A stretch of DNA of 64,000 nt from JANMEB01 sp041745295 (GTDB lineage Bacteria > Planctomycetota > Planctomycetia > Pirellulales > Pirellulaceae). Below, piece by piece: positions 26,931-35,599 of this stretch; within the stretch, counting starts at the first letter, position 1, and every line of letters starts with the position of its first letter. The translations under genes and the position numbers were made by a program. A model generated the notes under the pieces. It was given only the letters and a program-made list of their open reading frames with translations, was not told the origin of the DNA and ran no database searches. Location: positions 124,001 through 188,000 of the forward strand of contig JBGTJE010000089.1 of assembly GCA_041745295.1 (NCBI GenBank), in the 5' to 3' direction.

Positions 26931-28298
26931 ATGACTACGACTAATCCTGCGACCACGCGCGAGTTCAATTTTGATGGCATTGTCGGGCCGACGCACAACT
27001 ACGCCGGTCTATCGTACGGCAACATCGCATCGACCTCGCACAAAAACCTTCCCTCTCATCCGCGGGCAGCCGCGCTGCAAGGTTTGGAGAAAATGAAGCG
27101 GCTTGCGGAGCTCGGCATCGACCAAGCGGTCTTGCCGCCGCTTCGCCGTCCGAGCTTCGGTTTCTTGCGCGGCGGGGGGTTCGACGGGACCGATTGCCAA
27201 GTCATCGAAAAGGCCGCTGCGGCCGATTCGATGTTGGTTGCAGCCGCGTTCAGCGCTTCCAACATGTGGGCCGCCAACGCTGCTACCGTATCTCCGAGCC
27301 CAGATTGTGCCGATGGCCGCTTGCACTTGACCGTGGCCAATCTGAACAGCACGCTGCATCGCAGGCTGGAACCTCCCGCTACGACCAAAGTCCTCCAGTT
27401 CATTTTTGGAGATCCCAATCGTTTTTGCGTCCATCCCGCCCTGCCCGCAGATGGCTTTGCGGACGAAGGCGCTGCCAACCACATGCGATTTGCCGCCGGC
27501 CATGCACTGTCGGGAATCGAGTGTTTTGTTTACGGTCGCATTGACACGCGAACCGCAAATCAAATGTCAGCTAGATTTCCAGCGACAAGATTCCCGGTTC
27601 GGCAGACGCTGGAGGCCTCACAGAGCATCGCCCGCTGGCATCAATTGGCTCCATCGAACACTCTCTACATTCAGCAAAGTCCCGAGGCAATTGACGCGGG
27701 AGTCTTTCACAACGATGTGATTGCAGTAGGAAACGAAAACGTCTTGCTCTGCCACGAATTGGCGTTTGTGGATCAAGCCCGCACAATCGCCGAGCTGCGG
27801 CGACAATTCGCGCAACAAAACAACCAACCCTTGCACGTCATTCAGATTTCAACGGCGGATTTGTCGCTCGCGAATGCGGTCAAGAGTTACCTTTTCAACA
27901 GCCAACTGGTGACGCGACCCGACGGAAACATGAGCTTAATCTGCCCGGCTGAATGCGATGAAATGGCCGCCGCCAAACGTTGTATTCAAGCCATCGTCGA
28001 CGGAGACAATCCGGTCGACCAAGTCGAATACGTGAACTTGCGACAAAGTATGCAGAACGGCGGCGGACCGGCTTGCCTGCGGCTGCGAGTTGTGCTGACC
28101 GACGCCGAGCAAGCGGCGATGCATCAAGCAATCGTCTTTCATCACGCGCTCTATGAGCGACTGGTTGTCTGGGTCAAGAGGCACTACCGCGAACAACTTT
28201 CGCCCGACGATTTGCGGGATCCGAATCTCGTTGCCGAAGTAAATGCGGCTCTCGACGACCTGGCAGAGATTTTACAATTGCCTGCCGATTTATTGTGA
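26931..28298 (+). CDS. astB: N-succinylarginine dihydrolase AstB
   Basis: The product has 455 residues, the usual family length. The N-terminus FNFDGIVGPTHNYAGLSYGN, the ANAATVSPS block, NHMRF, and CLRLRVVLTDAE near the C-terminus are characteristic of AstB. The enzyme hydrolyses N2-succinylarginine to succinylornithine, CO2 and ammonia in the arginine succinyltransferase pathway. None of astA, astC, astD or astE is in the window, so either the pathway is dispersed or the enzyme serves another guanidino compound. ATG 26931 is chosen over GTG 26928. The DUF1338 gene follows after 72 bases. Confidence 0.9.
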   Translation: MTTTNPATTREFNFDGIVGPTHNYAGLSYGNIASTSHKNLPSHPRAAALQGLEKMKRLAELGIDQAVLPPLRRPSFGFLRGGGFDGTDCQVIEKAAAADSMLVAAAFSASNMWAANAATVSPSPDCADGRLHLTVANLNSTLHRRLEPPATTKVLQFIFGDPNRFCVHPALPADGFADEGAANHMRFAAGHALSGIECFVYGRIDTRTANQMSARFPATRFPVRQTLEASQSIARWHQLAPSNTLYIQQSPEAIDAGVFHNDVIAVGNENVLLCHELAFVDQARTIAELRRQFAQQNNQPLHVIQISTADLSLANAVKSYLFNSQLVTRPDGNMSLICPAECDEMAAAKRCIQAIVDGDNPVDQVEYVNLRQSMQNGGGPACLRLRVVLTDAEQAAMHQAIVFHHALYERLVVWVKRHYREQLSPDDLRDPNLVAEVNAALDDLAEILQLPADLL

Positions 28299-28328
28299 GC
28301 CCTGGCGCAACTGCCAGGAGACGATAAT

Positions 28329-28360
28329 CAACCACGGATTTCACGAAAAACACGGATAAG
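28329..28360. repeat. ACCACGGATTTCACG...ACACGGAT dispersed motif
   Basis: A 32-base motif in the gap before the DUF1338 gene that is partly repeated at about 9810-9830. The short gap otherwise holds no regulatory signal I can name. Confidence 0.4.
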
Positions 28361-28370
28361 AATACTGGCC

Positions 28371-29315
28371 ATGAGTGAAAATCGTTCGTCGTCAACGACG
28401 TTAGAGATCGTCCTGGCAGGGCTGATGCGTCGCTACCGACAACGGGTACCCGACGTGCAAGTCGTGACGGACTGCTTGGTTCGCGATGGCGTCATTCCAT
28501 CGGCCGACGACATCGAGAACGACCATATCGCCTTTCGCACGATCGGCGTTCCCGCGCTGGGAATTCCTTCGCTCGAAAAGGTATTTTTGCGCTGCGGCTA
28601 CCGTCGTCGCGATGCCTATTTCTTTGCCGCGAAAAAGCTAAACGCATTTTGGTACTCGCCCCCCCAACCCAAGTATCCCCGGATTTTTGTATCCGCGTTG
28701 CGCGTCGGCGATCTTTCGCTCGAAGGGCAAGCAATTATTCACTCGTACACCGCCGACGTTCATTCCGATCCCGTCGACAAACTTGAGCTCGACGATGGCT
28801 TCGCCGTGGACAATTTCTTGCATCAGCCGCTGTGGCGAACGCCAACTTGGTCGGATTACCAACGGCTCGCTGCGGAAAGCGAATACGCGGCGTGGGCGAT
28901 CTACAATCGCTACTACCTCAATCACTTTACGGTGAGTATTCACGATTTCCCCGAAGGGTTTAACACGATTGAGGAGTTCAATGGGTACGTCGAACGCAAC
29001 GGTCTGAAACTGAACGACGCTGGTGGCAAAGTGAAAACCAGCGCAGATGGACTGCTCATTCAAAGCTCAACCGTGGCGCAAATGGTTTTGGCCGAGTTCG
29101 ATAACGGACATCGCGGCATCGAGCAACAGCGAATTCCCGGATCGTACGTCGAGTTTGCGCAGCGAAGAATTCTTCCGCAATTTCAGCACCTGCCGCCCGG
29201 ATCGATCCGCGGCGAGCACCGTCGGGACGGGTTTGAAACAGCCAACGCCGATAAAATTTTCGAGAGCACCTACTCGCACCAAACAGGGCAACGCTCAACC
29301 TCAATGGACGACTAG
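28371..29315 (+). CDS. DUF1338 family metal-dependent dioxygenase/decarboxylase (HglS-like)
   Basis: The product has 314 residues. The likely metal ligands of the family are all visible: His in NDHIAFRT, His in YLNHFTVSIH, and Glu in GSYVEFAQR. Characterised members (HglS/YdcJ) convert 2-oxoadipate to 2-hydroxyglutarate in lysine catabolism using Fe(II). This protein is shorter than those but keeps the core. Its position after AstB suggests amino-acid breakdown, though the true substrate cannot be told. It starts at ATG 28371. Confidence 0.85.
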   Translation: MSENRSSSTTLEIVLAGLMRRYRQRVPDVQVVTDCLVRDGVIPSADDIENDHIAFRTIGVPALGIPSLEKVFLRCGYRRRDAYFFAAKKLNAFWYSPPQPKYPRIFVSALRVGDLSLEGQAIIHSYTADVHSDPVDKLELDDGFAVDNFLHQPLWRTPTWSDYQRLAAESEYAAWAIYNRYYLNHFTVSIHDFPEGFNTIEEFNGYVERNGLKLNDAGGKVKTSADGLLIQSSTVAQMVLAEFDNGHRGIEQQRIPGSYVEFAQRRILPQFQHLPPGSIRGEHRRDGFETANADKIFESTYSHQTGQRSTSMDD

Positions 29316-29377
29316 TTAATGTAGGATGGGAAGAGCATGCGGGAAAACTCACGGCGGCTAAACTTTCAATCCGCACC

Positions 29378-29407
29378 TTCCGGTTCAGAACGCGATTGCA
29401 CTACAAT
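29378..29407 (+). promoter_or_regulatory. candidate promoter upstream of rplC
   Basis: TTCCGG (29378-29383) and TACAAT (29402-29407) are separated by 18 bases in the 262-base gap before the L3 gene. It would give a 5' untranslated region of about 165 bases. The -35 match is poor. Confidence 0.35.
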
Positions 29408-29577
29408 CACGCCCTCAAGACGCACGATAGCCATTGACCGAGGCAGCGCCGGTGCGATACGATAACACGCTTTGGCCGCCGCACTTCGCGGCTTAATCAA
29501 TCGGGCGCAATGTAGGTTCCTGAACCGCCTACCGCTTGCTGCCGGCCAACCCAAAATTTGAAGACAGGATTCTTGCC

Positions 29578-30276
29578 ATGATCAAAGGCATCTTGGGCCG
29601 CAAAGTCGGCATGACGCAAGTCTTTGACGAACTCGGGAAAGCGATACCCGTTACCGTGATTGAAGCCGGACCGTGCAACGTTTTGCAGGTTCGTTCTGAA
29701 GAGCGCGACGGTTATTCAGCGATTCAATTGGGATTTATCGATAAGCCTCGGCGCAAAGCACTCCGCAGCGAACGCGGACACGTCGCCGCATTGGGCAGCA
29801 AACGCTCGAAGACGCGCACCGCGTCCGGTGTTGCCGCGGTGGCGAAAGCAAATTGCGAACCAAAGCGCTACGTACGGGAATTTCTCGGCGCCGTCGAAGG
29901 ATACGAAGTCGGCCAAATCGTTACCGTGGAAACGTTTAACGAAGTCAAATCCGTCGACGTCGCCGGCGTCACCAAGGGACGCGGATTCGCCGGCGTCATG
30001 AAGCGCCACAACTTCAAGGGTCAACGCGCGTCGCACGGCGTCAAAAAAGTCCATCGACATGGCGGCTCGACGGGTGCCTTGGCCGCCTGGCGCGGTGGTG
30101 GTCGCCCCAAGAAGGGCAAAAAAATGCCCGGCCATTACGGGACAGATCGCGTGACGGTTCGCAATCTCAAAGTGGTTCGCGTCGACAGGGAAAACAACCT
30201 GTTGTTGGTTTATGGGGCTGTTCCCGGAGCCAATGGTGGACTTCTGATCGTCAAAGAGACCAACAAGGTTGGCTAA
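29578..30276 (+). CDS. rplC: 50S ribosomal protein L3, stand-alone gene
   Basis: The product has 232 residues. GILGRKVGMTQVFDELGKAIPVTVIEAGPC at the N-terminus, GVTKGRGFAGVMKRHNFKGQ in the middle and LLLVYGAVPGANGG at the end are unmistakable L3. The tip loop reads RASHGVKKVHRHGGSTG and then AWRGGGRPKKGKKMPGHYG, unlike the proteobacterial form. No rpsJ is upstream and no rplD, rplW or rplB downstream; a pseudouridine synthase gene overlaps its stop by eight bases. AGGA eight bases before ATG 29578 supports the start. It may be the only L3 gene or a second copy. Confidence 0.92.
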   Translation: MIKGILGRKVGMTQVFDELGKAIPVTVIEAGPCNVLQVRSEERDGYSAIQLGFIDKPRRKALRSERGHVAALGSKRSKTRTASGVAAVAKANCEPKRYVREFLGAVEGYEVGQIVTVETFNEVKSVDVAGVTKGRGFAGVMKRHNFKGQRASHGVKKVHRHGGSTGALAAWRGGGRPKKGKKMPGHYGTDRVTVRNLKVVRVDRENNLLLVYGAVPGANGGLLIVKETNKVG

Positions 30277-31285
30277 GCGTTTTCCCAAAAAGCCGGCCCG
30301 TGGACCCAATCAGCCGCGCATCATTCAAGTCGACGGGTCGCTGGCAACACAGTCGCTCGTCGCTGCCTTGCATCAGTGCCTCGACCAATCGTGGGGGCAA
30401 GCTCGGCGACTCATCGAAAAGCGCCAAGTTCAGGTCAACGGCAACTTGTGCCTCGACGCCGGTCGCCGATTGACGGTCGGCGAAGTGCTGCATGTATTTC
30501 CCCATCCGCTGGCCCTGCCCCCGCAAGAGAACAGCGTCAAAATTCGCTTTATCGACGAGCACATCGTGGTCGTTGACAAACCTTCCGGAATGACGACCCT
30601 GCGCCATCCGGAGGAACGTTTCTGGCCGGCCGAAAGGCGGCAGCGACAACCGACCCTGGAAGAATGCCTCAACCGGATCGTCGCCAAACGCGAACGTCCG
30701 CGCGCCGGAGGCCCACGGACTCCACCCCGCGTGCGACCCGTCCATCGACTGGATCGCGACACCAGCGGCTTGATGGTATTCGCCCGCTCGGTCAAAGCCG
30801 AGCGACTCTTGATCGGACAATTCGCGCAACATTCGATCGTGCGGCGCTACCAAGCCATCGTCGCGGGACCAGTCAAATCGATGACGATCGATTCCGTTTT
30901 GGTGCGTGACCGGGGGGATGGGCGGCGCGGTAGCTCGGATGACGAGGTCGTGGGTCAGGGAAAGCGGGCCGTCACCCACGTGCGGGCGATCGAATCGTTG
31001 GGTGAGTACACCTTGGTCGAGTGTCGGCTGGAAACAGGACGAACGCATCAAATTCGCATTCATTTGTCCGAAAAAGGTCACCCTGTTTGCGGCGACAAAG
31101 TCTATTCCGCAAAACGTTTTGCGCGGTCAAAGTCTGACAACAGTGGGGCGCCACGATTGGCCCTGCACGCGTGCGAACTGGGTTTCGTTCATCCGATGAG
31201 CCAAGAAACCATGCATTTTGAATGGCCCTTGCCGCAAGACTTGGCGGTATTCTTGCGCAGTCTGCGCGATAGCGCAAAGAAATAA
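30269..31285 (+). CDS. RluA-family pseudouridine synthase with S4 domain
   Basis: The product has 338 residues. A basic N-terminus leads into an S4-type RNA-binding segment (QARRLIEKRQVQVNGNL) at about 43-75. The RluA catalytic block HRLDRDTSGLMVFA holds the nucleophilic Asp, and ETGRTHQIRIHL and PRLALHACELGF are conserved structural blocks. It isomerises uridine in rRNA or tRNA; the exact site cannot be told. The start is TTG 30269, overlapping the rplC stop, so the two are translationally coupled. That is consistent with a ribosome-linked target. Confidence 0.88.
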   Translation: MAKRFPKKPARGPNQPRIIQVDGSLATQSLVAALHQCLDQSWGQARRLIEKRQVQVNGNLCLDAGRRLTVGEVLHVFPHPLALPPQENSVKIRFIDEHIVVVDKPSGMTTLRHPEERFWPAERRQRQPTLEECLNRIVAKRERPRAGGPRTPPRVRPVHRLDRDTSGLMVFARSVKAERLLIGQFAQHSIVRRYQAIVAGPVKSMTIDSVLVRDRGDGRRGSSDDEVVGQGKRAVTHVRAIESLGEYTLVECRLETGRTHQIRIHLSEKGHPVCGDKVYSAKRFARSKSDNSGAPRLALHACELGFVHPMSQETMHFEWPLPQDLAVFLRSLRDSAKK

Positions 31286-31327
31286 TCGCGCGAACTTCCA
31301 ATGAGCTCCTACCGATGTCTTCGATTC

Positions 31328-31404
31328 TGTGTGCCACTGGCTCTGCCAGTGTTCTTTTGGGATCTCAACCGGCGGCGCACACTGGCAAAGCCAGTGGCAC
31401 ACAA
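31328..31404. repeat. GTGTGCCACTGGC palindromic repeat pair
   Basis: TGTGCCACTGGCTCTGCCAGTGT and CACACTGGCAAAGCCAGTGGCACA are two self-complementary units that are also complementary to each other. They lie between convergent genes and could serve as a bidirectional transcription end. Confidence 0.8.
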
Positions 31405-31457
31405 GGAAAAGCCGAACCGCAGAACTTCGATTCTTCGACCGACAACTGAATTTGTCT

Positions 31458-32237
31458 TCAGCGTTTGCGGACCGGCTTAGCATGGGCTTCGTAGTCCAAT
31501 CGCATGACTCGTTTGACGTTGCCAAACGACGAATCGCTATAGACGACTTTGATTTTTTCTTGATCGTCATCACCCATCGAATCACCGTTCTTGATAATCA
31601 GTCCATTTTCGATGCAGTAGACCGCCAAGCCAAAAAAACGCTCACGCAGTCCGTCCGGTTCTTCCTTGGCATTCAGCGTTTCCAATTCCATGAGCCCAAA
31701 CTGCGAGAGGCCTCGGGTGTATCCGATCGAACGACCATGATCGCTCTTCGCCACTCGGAAGTCGACCCAAATGTAGAGCGGCAAGCTATCCGGAAGCATT
31801 TGAATGCAAAACTCGCGAAACATCTCGGGCGAAATGACCAAGCCACCGCCCAACCAATAGACGCCAAGTGTGCCGGGAGTTGAAATCAGCAGCGCGGTTG
31901 TGGCCAACGATACGAATTTGACTTGATTCAGCCGCGTTTCATGCGATTCGGTTGTGATGACCACATGGCCGCGATGGTCGTCCACGGATTTCTTGGCCTC
32001 AGGCCAGAACCAACTTTCGGCGCAAGCGCGTGAGAAATCCGGATCGGCGATGGGCTGGGGTACGATGCGAAACGCAACCGTCGAGCCGCCCACGTTAAAC
32101 GAAAACGACTGTTCGGTTTTCTTGGCATCCATCGGTCGCGGAAGCCGAGGCCAGGTCGCGACAAAACTCTGAAGGATTGCATTCAGTGAAAGCCGCGCTC
32201 CTTTGGCAAGCGGAACCACTGCAATCGGCGTCGACAT
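31458..32237 (-). CDS. DUF4261 domain protein
   Basis: The product has 259 residues. The segment LGVYWLGGGLVISPEMFREF and the C-terminal GDDDQEKIKVVYSDSSFG fit DUF4261, a small cytoplasmic family of unknown function in Proteobacteria and Planctomycetes. There are no membrane spans and no signal peptide. It is encoded alone on the minus strand, divergent from the universal stress gene. The family call is by memory of its conserved block. Confidence 0.75.
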   Translation of the reverse strand: MSTPIAVVPLAKGARLSLNAILQSFVATWPRLPRPMDAKKTEQSFSFNVGGSTVAFRIVPQPIADPDFSRACAESWFWPEAKKSVDDHRGHVVITTESHETRLNQVKFVSLATTALLISTPGTLGVYWLGGGLVISPEMFREFCIQMLPDSLPLYIWVDFRVAKSDHGRSIGYTRGLSQFGLMELETLNAKEEPDGLRERFFGLAVYCIENGLIIKNGDSMGDDDQEKIKVVYSDSSFGNVKRVMRLDYEAHAKPVRKR

Positions 32238-32508
32238 GATAGCACCTGAGCGCTCGAGCCCCGAGTCAATCGGCTAATGGGAAATTTTAGTTCCTGCGAC
32301 AATAGAAGATAGCGGTGAAGGCCCGCGAGACGGTTCGAAATGACGCACGTTGACCTTGGATTGTGACATAATGACGAATGCTGCGGGTCCAATTCGCTGT
32401 TTTCACGGGTTGCCTGCGACGAAACAATCCGCTTTCGACTCCAGCACGCTACTTGCGGAAAGTAACGACAACATCGCTGGCAATCCTTTGTAGTTTCGGG
32501 AGTACGTT

Positions 32509-32946
32509 ATGCACACCAAATTCATCCTTTGTCCGTTGGATCTGTCGACCAATAGCCTCGAGGCGATCGACGTGGCGACGTCCTTGGCCAAAGCCGAGAA
32601 CGGGCAAATCATCTTTTTGTTTACCGCGATTCCCGATTTGCCCACCGAGTCGGGCTACGCGGCTATCGAAATTGCCGCGGCGACCAAAGCGGCTCAATCC
32701 GAGCTCGAACAGATTCGACCGACCGATCCGAACGTTGCGTTCCGTCACGAAGTTTGCCGCGGCGATCCCGCCAGCGAGATCGTCAAGTTTGCGAATGAAA
32801 ATCGGGTGGACATGATCGTTATGACGACCCACGGCCGAAGCGGCCTTTCGCGATTGTTGATGGGAAGTGTGGCCGAGCATGTCGTTCGCAAATCTCCCTG
32901 TCCGGTCCTGACTCTGAAGAGTTCGGTTGAAGCGACCGATTCGTAG
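32509..32946 (+). CDS. universal stress protein UspA family
   Basis: The product has 145 residues, one Usp domain. The ATP-binding-type loop THGRSGLSRLLMGSVAEHVV fits the G-2x-G-9x-G(S/T) pattern, so it probably binds ATP. The N-terminus KFILCPLDLSTNSLEAI and the closing CPVLTLK are typical. It starts at ATG 32509, and no operon partners follow. Roles in such families range from stress survival to metabolic regulation; nothing here narrows it down. Confidence 0.92.
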   Translation: MHTKFILCPLDLSTNSLEAIDVATSLAKAENGQIIFLFTAIPDLPTESGYAAIEIAAATKAAQSELEQIRPTDPNVAFRHEVCRGDPASEIVKFANENRVDMIVMTTHGRSGLSRLLMGSVAEHVVRKSPCPVLTLKSSVEATDS

Positions 32947-33286
32947 GGCAAGGGAACATTGTTGTCTGGTGGGACCTATTCCGGCAGCAATTTTTTTTGC
33001 TCGTTCACCGGCAGTTGGCTGCGCCGCTTCGCGGTCAAGCGAATGTCATGATTGATTCAATCGATAGCCGCGTGTTAAGCTCGCGCGATCGCAACGATGG
33101 AGGCCAGCCAAGTTTCGCGGTCGCGAAAAGACTGACGATTGGTCAAAAACGGTGCGTCGCGACAAGGCTGCGGCGCGTCGATTTTTTTTGGAATTGTTTT
33201 GCAACGGGCTCCGATACAATGTCGAGCATGGACGTTTTGCGCCATCAAGGAGGAACTCTCATTCCCTATCCTTGGAGTCCGTTACC
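32947..33286. other. intergenic region with possible promoter
   Basis: No protein-coding gene is evident. TTGTTT and TACAAT at about 33194-33220 are about 15 bases apart and could be a weak promoter for the small ORF that follows. A strong AAGGAGG at 33247-33253 has no start codon at usual spacing, suggesting either a regulatory RNA element or a missed tiny frame. Confidence 0.35.
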
Positions 33287-33373
33287 ATGCCTTCTGAATG
33301 GATGAACTCTCTCATCGTAGTGATCTTTTGCACTGTCTGGGCTTTCATCGGACAGTTTTCGTTACCCCGCTGA
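33287..33373 (+). CDS. 28-residue single-span membrane peptide
   Basis: The frame encodes MPSEWMNSLIVVIFCTVWAFIGQFSLPR. Most of it is one hydrophobic helix with charged or polar ends. GGAG stands nine bases before the ATG. A hairpin with CCCC/GGGG and CGTGG/CCACG arms lies at about 33419-33448, and could end the transcript. It is too short for statistical support, so it could be chance. Confidence 0.4.
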   Translation: MPSEWMNSLIVVIFCTVWAFIGQFSLPR

Positions 33374-33632
33374 AACGCGAGTCCTAGCCGACGACGCAAA
33401 ATGCGGTCGCAGTTGCTGCCCCCGCGCGACGTGGTCCAACCCACGGGGGTTGCTCGTTGAATCAACGCGTCGCTGCGGTCGCAATTTCCGTCGCCGATGG
33501 GTGACCTTGGGTGGAGGCAAACAGACTCAAGCAGCGTTGCCGGCGCGTGCTTGCAATCCGCTTGCCCAACGACCAGAATACGTCGACATTTTTTACCGAG
33601 GATTCGTTTCCCCGATGCGCGGAGTGTTTTGT

Positions 33633-34628
33633 ATGGCTCGACCCGTGACCTTGTTTACCGGCCAGTGGGCGGATTTGCCGATTGAGGAAATGGCTCGACT
33701 AGCCCAGTCGTTTGGCTACGACGGGATCGAGCTGGCTTGCTGGGGCGATCATTTCGAGGTCGACAAAGCGATTGCGCAAAAGAGCTATTGCGATGAACGA
33801 AAGAAGACATTGGAAAAGCACGGACTGCGCTGCCATGCGATTAGCAATCACCTCGCCGGACAAGCCGTTTTGGACATCATCGACGCACGGCATCAAACCA
33901 TCCTGCCGAAACATGTGTGGGGGGACGGCAAGCCGGCAGGCGTCAATCAGCGAGCCGCCGAAGAGATGATGAATACGGCCCGCAGTGCCAAAAGGCTGGG
34001 GGTCGACGTCGTCAACGGTTTTACGGGCTCGAGCATTTGGCATCTCCATTATTCGTTTCCGCCCGTCCCGCCGCAGATGATCGACGACGGGTTTGCCCTG
34101 TTGGCGAAGCGTTGGAATCCGATCTTGGACGTGTTCGGTGAATGCGGAGTCCGATTCGCGCTCGAAGTCCACCCGTCCGAAATTGCCTTTGACCTGCACA
34201 CCGCTCAGCGGGCCTTGGAGGCACTCGACCACCGCGAAGAATTTGGGTTTAACTTCGACCCCAGCCATTTGCATTGGCAGGGCGTGGATCCGGTCGAGTT
34301 CATCCGCGCGTTTCCCGATCGGATTTTTCATGTCCATGTCAAAGACGCGATTACCACCCTCAACGGTCGCAGCGGGATTCTGTCCAGCCATTTGGGATTC
34401 GGCGACCCGCGCCGCGGTTGGGACTTTCGATCGCCCGGGCGGGGCGCGATCAATTTCGAAGAGATTATCCGCGCGCTCAATCAAATCAATTACCAGGGTC
34501 CGCTGTCGATCGAATGGGAAGATTGCGGCATGGACCGCGAGTTCGGCGCCAAAGAAGCTTGTGCGTTCACCAAGCAGTTAGATTTTGCCGCGAGCAAACG
34601 GGCCTTCGACTCCGCGTTTGAAGAGTAA
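33633..34628 (+). CDS. sugar phosphate isomerase/epimerase (xylose isomerase-like TIM barrel)
   Basis: The product has 331 residues. It starts at ATG 33633 with GGAG eight bases upstream. The four metal-ligand positions of the AP-endonuclease-2/xylose-isomerase barrel are visible: Glu in FALEVHP, Asp in FNFDPSHLHW, His in HVHVKD, and Glu in SIEWED. YDGIELACWGDHFEV and GFTGSSIW are typical of planctomycete inosose-dehydratase-like proteins. It probably isomerises or dehydrates a sugar or cyclitol in the cytoplasm. The crotonase gene follows after a repeat and is not clearly linked. Confidence 0.85.
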   Translation: MARPVTLFTGQWADLPIEEMARLAQSFGYDGIELACWGDHFEVDKAIAQKSYCDERKKTLEKHGLRCHAISNHLAGQAVLDIIDARHQTILPKHVWGDGKPAGVNQRAAEEMMNTARSAKRLGVDVVNGFTGSSIWHLHYSFPPVPPQMIDDGFALLAKRWNPILDVFGECGVRFALEVHPSEIAFDLHTAQRALEALDHREEFGFNFDPSHLHWQGVDPVEFIRAFPDRIFHVHVKDAITTLNGRSGILSSHLGFGDPRRGWDFRSPGRGAINFEEIIRALNQINYQGPLSIEWEDCGMDREFGAKEACAFTKQLDFAASKRAFDSAFEE

Positions 34629-34681
34629 GATCCGCGTTGTCACGACGTTAGAAAACCAAGAATCCCTAGCACATCTTGTGT

Positions 34682-34779
34682 CATTCCGGGCGGAGCCCCG
34701 GAATCCAAGTTCCAAGGACGGGGGAATTGCCGCACCGCACCGACCCGAGAATGGATTCCCGCCTGCGCGGGAATGGCAA
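34682..34779. repeat. CATTCCGGG / GATTCCCGC palindromic repeat pair
   Basis: TCATTCCGGGCGGAGCCCCGGAATCC and GGATTCCCGCCTGCGCGGGAATGG are two short palindromes flanking a 50-base spacer in the gap between two plus-strand genes. Similar motifs are widespread intergenic repeats in other bacteria. Confidence 0.75.
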
Positions 34780-34788
34780 AGGCATCCC

Positions 34789-35598
34789 ATGATCGCACCC
34801 TCCGAAATCGTCCAAGTCCGCAAAGATGTCCCCAGCGGCTCGATCATCTTGAATCGTCCGGATCGCCGCAACGCAATTTCCTGGGACGTCATCCGGCAAC
34901 TGCGCCAAGCCTTTGATGACTTGCACCAAGAACGCTCCGTGCGGGCCGTGATCTTGACCGGAACCACGGATGTCTTTTCCGCGGGTACCGACTTGCACGA
35001 ATTGAACGAGGGATTTAGCGACGAAAAATCGATGGATCTGTGGCGCGATTACGTGGCCGACTTCCTTTCCTTGATCGAAGAAATGTTGCGATTCCCCAAA
35101 CCCATATTGTGCGCGCTCAACGGTTGGGCGGTTGGCAGCGCGGTAGCTCTAATGCTGGCCAGCGACTTGGTCATTGCCAGCGACCGCGCGAAAATCGTGC
35201 TGCCCGAAACTCGGCGCGGTCTCGTCGCCGGGCTAGCTGCGCCCCTGCTTGTACTTCGCGTCGGCGCGGCGCGCGCTGCGGAGTTATTGTTTCTCACTCA
35301 GGCGATCGATGCCGGGCATGCCTTGGCCAAAGGGCTCGTCCATCAAGTGGTCGAAGATCGACTCGTCTGGTTCCGTTCTCAAGAATGGGCCAAGGAAATC
35401 GCACTCTCCGCCCCGGAATCCGTGCTGTTGACCAAACAACTTCTTAACGAAACGATCGGCGAAGCCGTGTTTACCCAATTGAGCATCGGCGCCGCCAACA
35501 TGGCCACCGCCCGCACCACCGACTCCGCCAAAGAGGGCGTCGCGGCGTTTCTGGAAAAACGGCCGCCTAATTGGAATGCGCGCAAAGCGGAACCGTGA
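34789..35598 (+). CDS. enoyl-CoA hydratase/isomerase family protein
   Basis: The product has 269 residues. The crotonase fold is seen in GSIILNRPDRRNAIS, VFSAGTDLHEL (oxyanion-hole block) and NGWAVGSAVALMLASDLVIAS, followed by LPETRRGL. The first catalytic Glu of typical hydratases (in the GG.E block) is replaced, because GSAVALML lacks it; the second-site Glu in LPETRRG is present. Hydratase activity is therefore doubtful, and isomerase or hydrolase chemistry on an acyl-CoA is possible. ATG 34789 is used; the longer open frame upstream is repeat sequence. Confidence 0.82.
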   Translation: MIAPSEIVQVRKDVPSGSIILNRPDRRNAISWDVIRQLRQAFDDLHQERSVRAVILTGTTDVFSAGTDLHELNEGFSDEKSMDLWRDYVADFLSLIEEMLRFPKPILCALNGWAVGSAVALMLASDLVIASDRAKIVLPETRRGLVAGLAAPLLVLRVGAARAAELLFLTQAIDAGHALAKGLVHQVVEDRLVWFRSQEWAKEIALSAPESVLLTKQLLNETIGEAVFTQLSIGAANMATARTTDSAKEGVAAFLEKRPPNWNARKAEP

Positions 35599-35599
35599 T

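Noticed and set aside
32355..32385. Promoter-like TTGACC and CATAAT before the Usp gene
   Set aside because: Spacing is only 11 bases, too short for a sigma-70 promoter.
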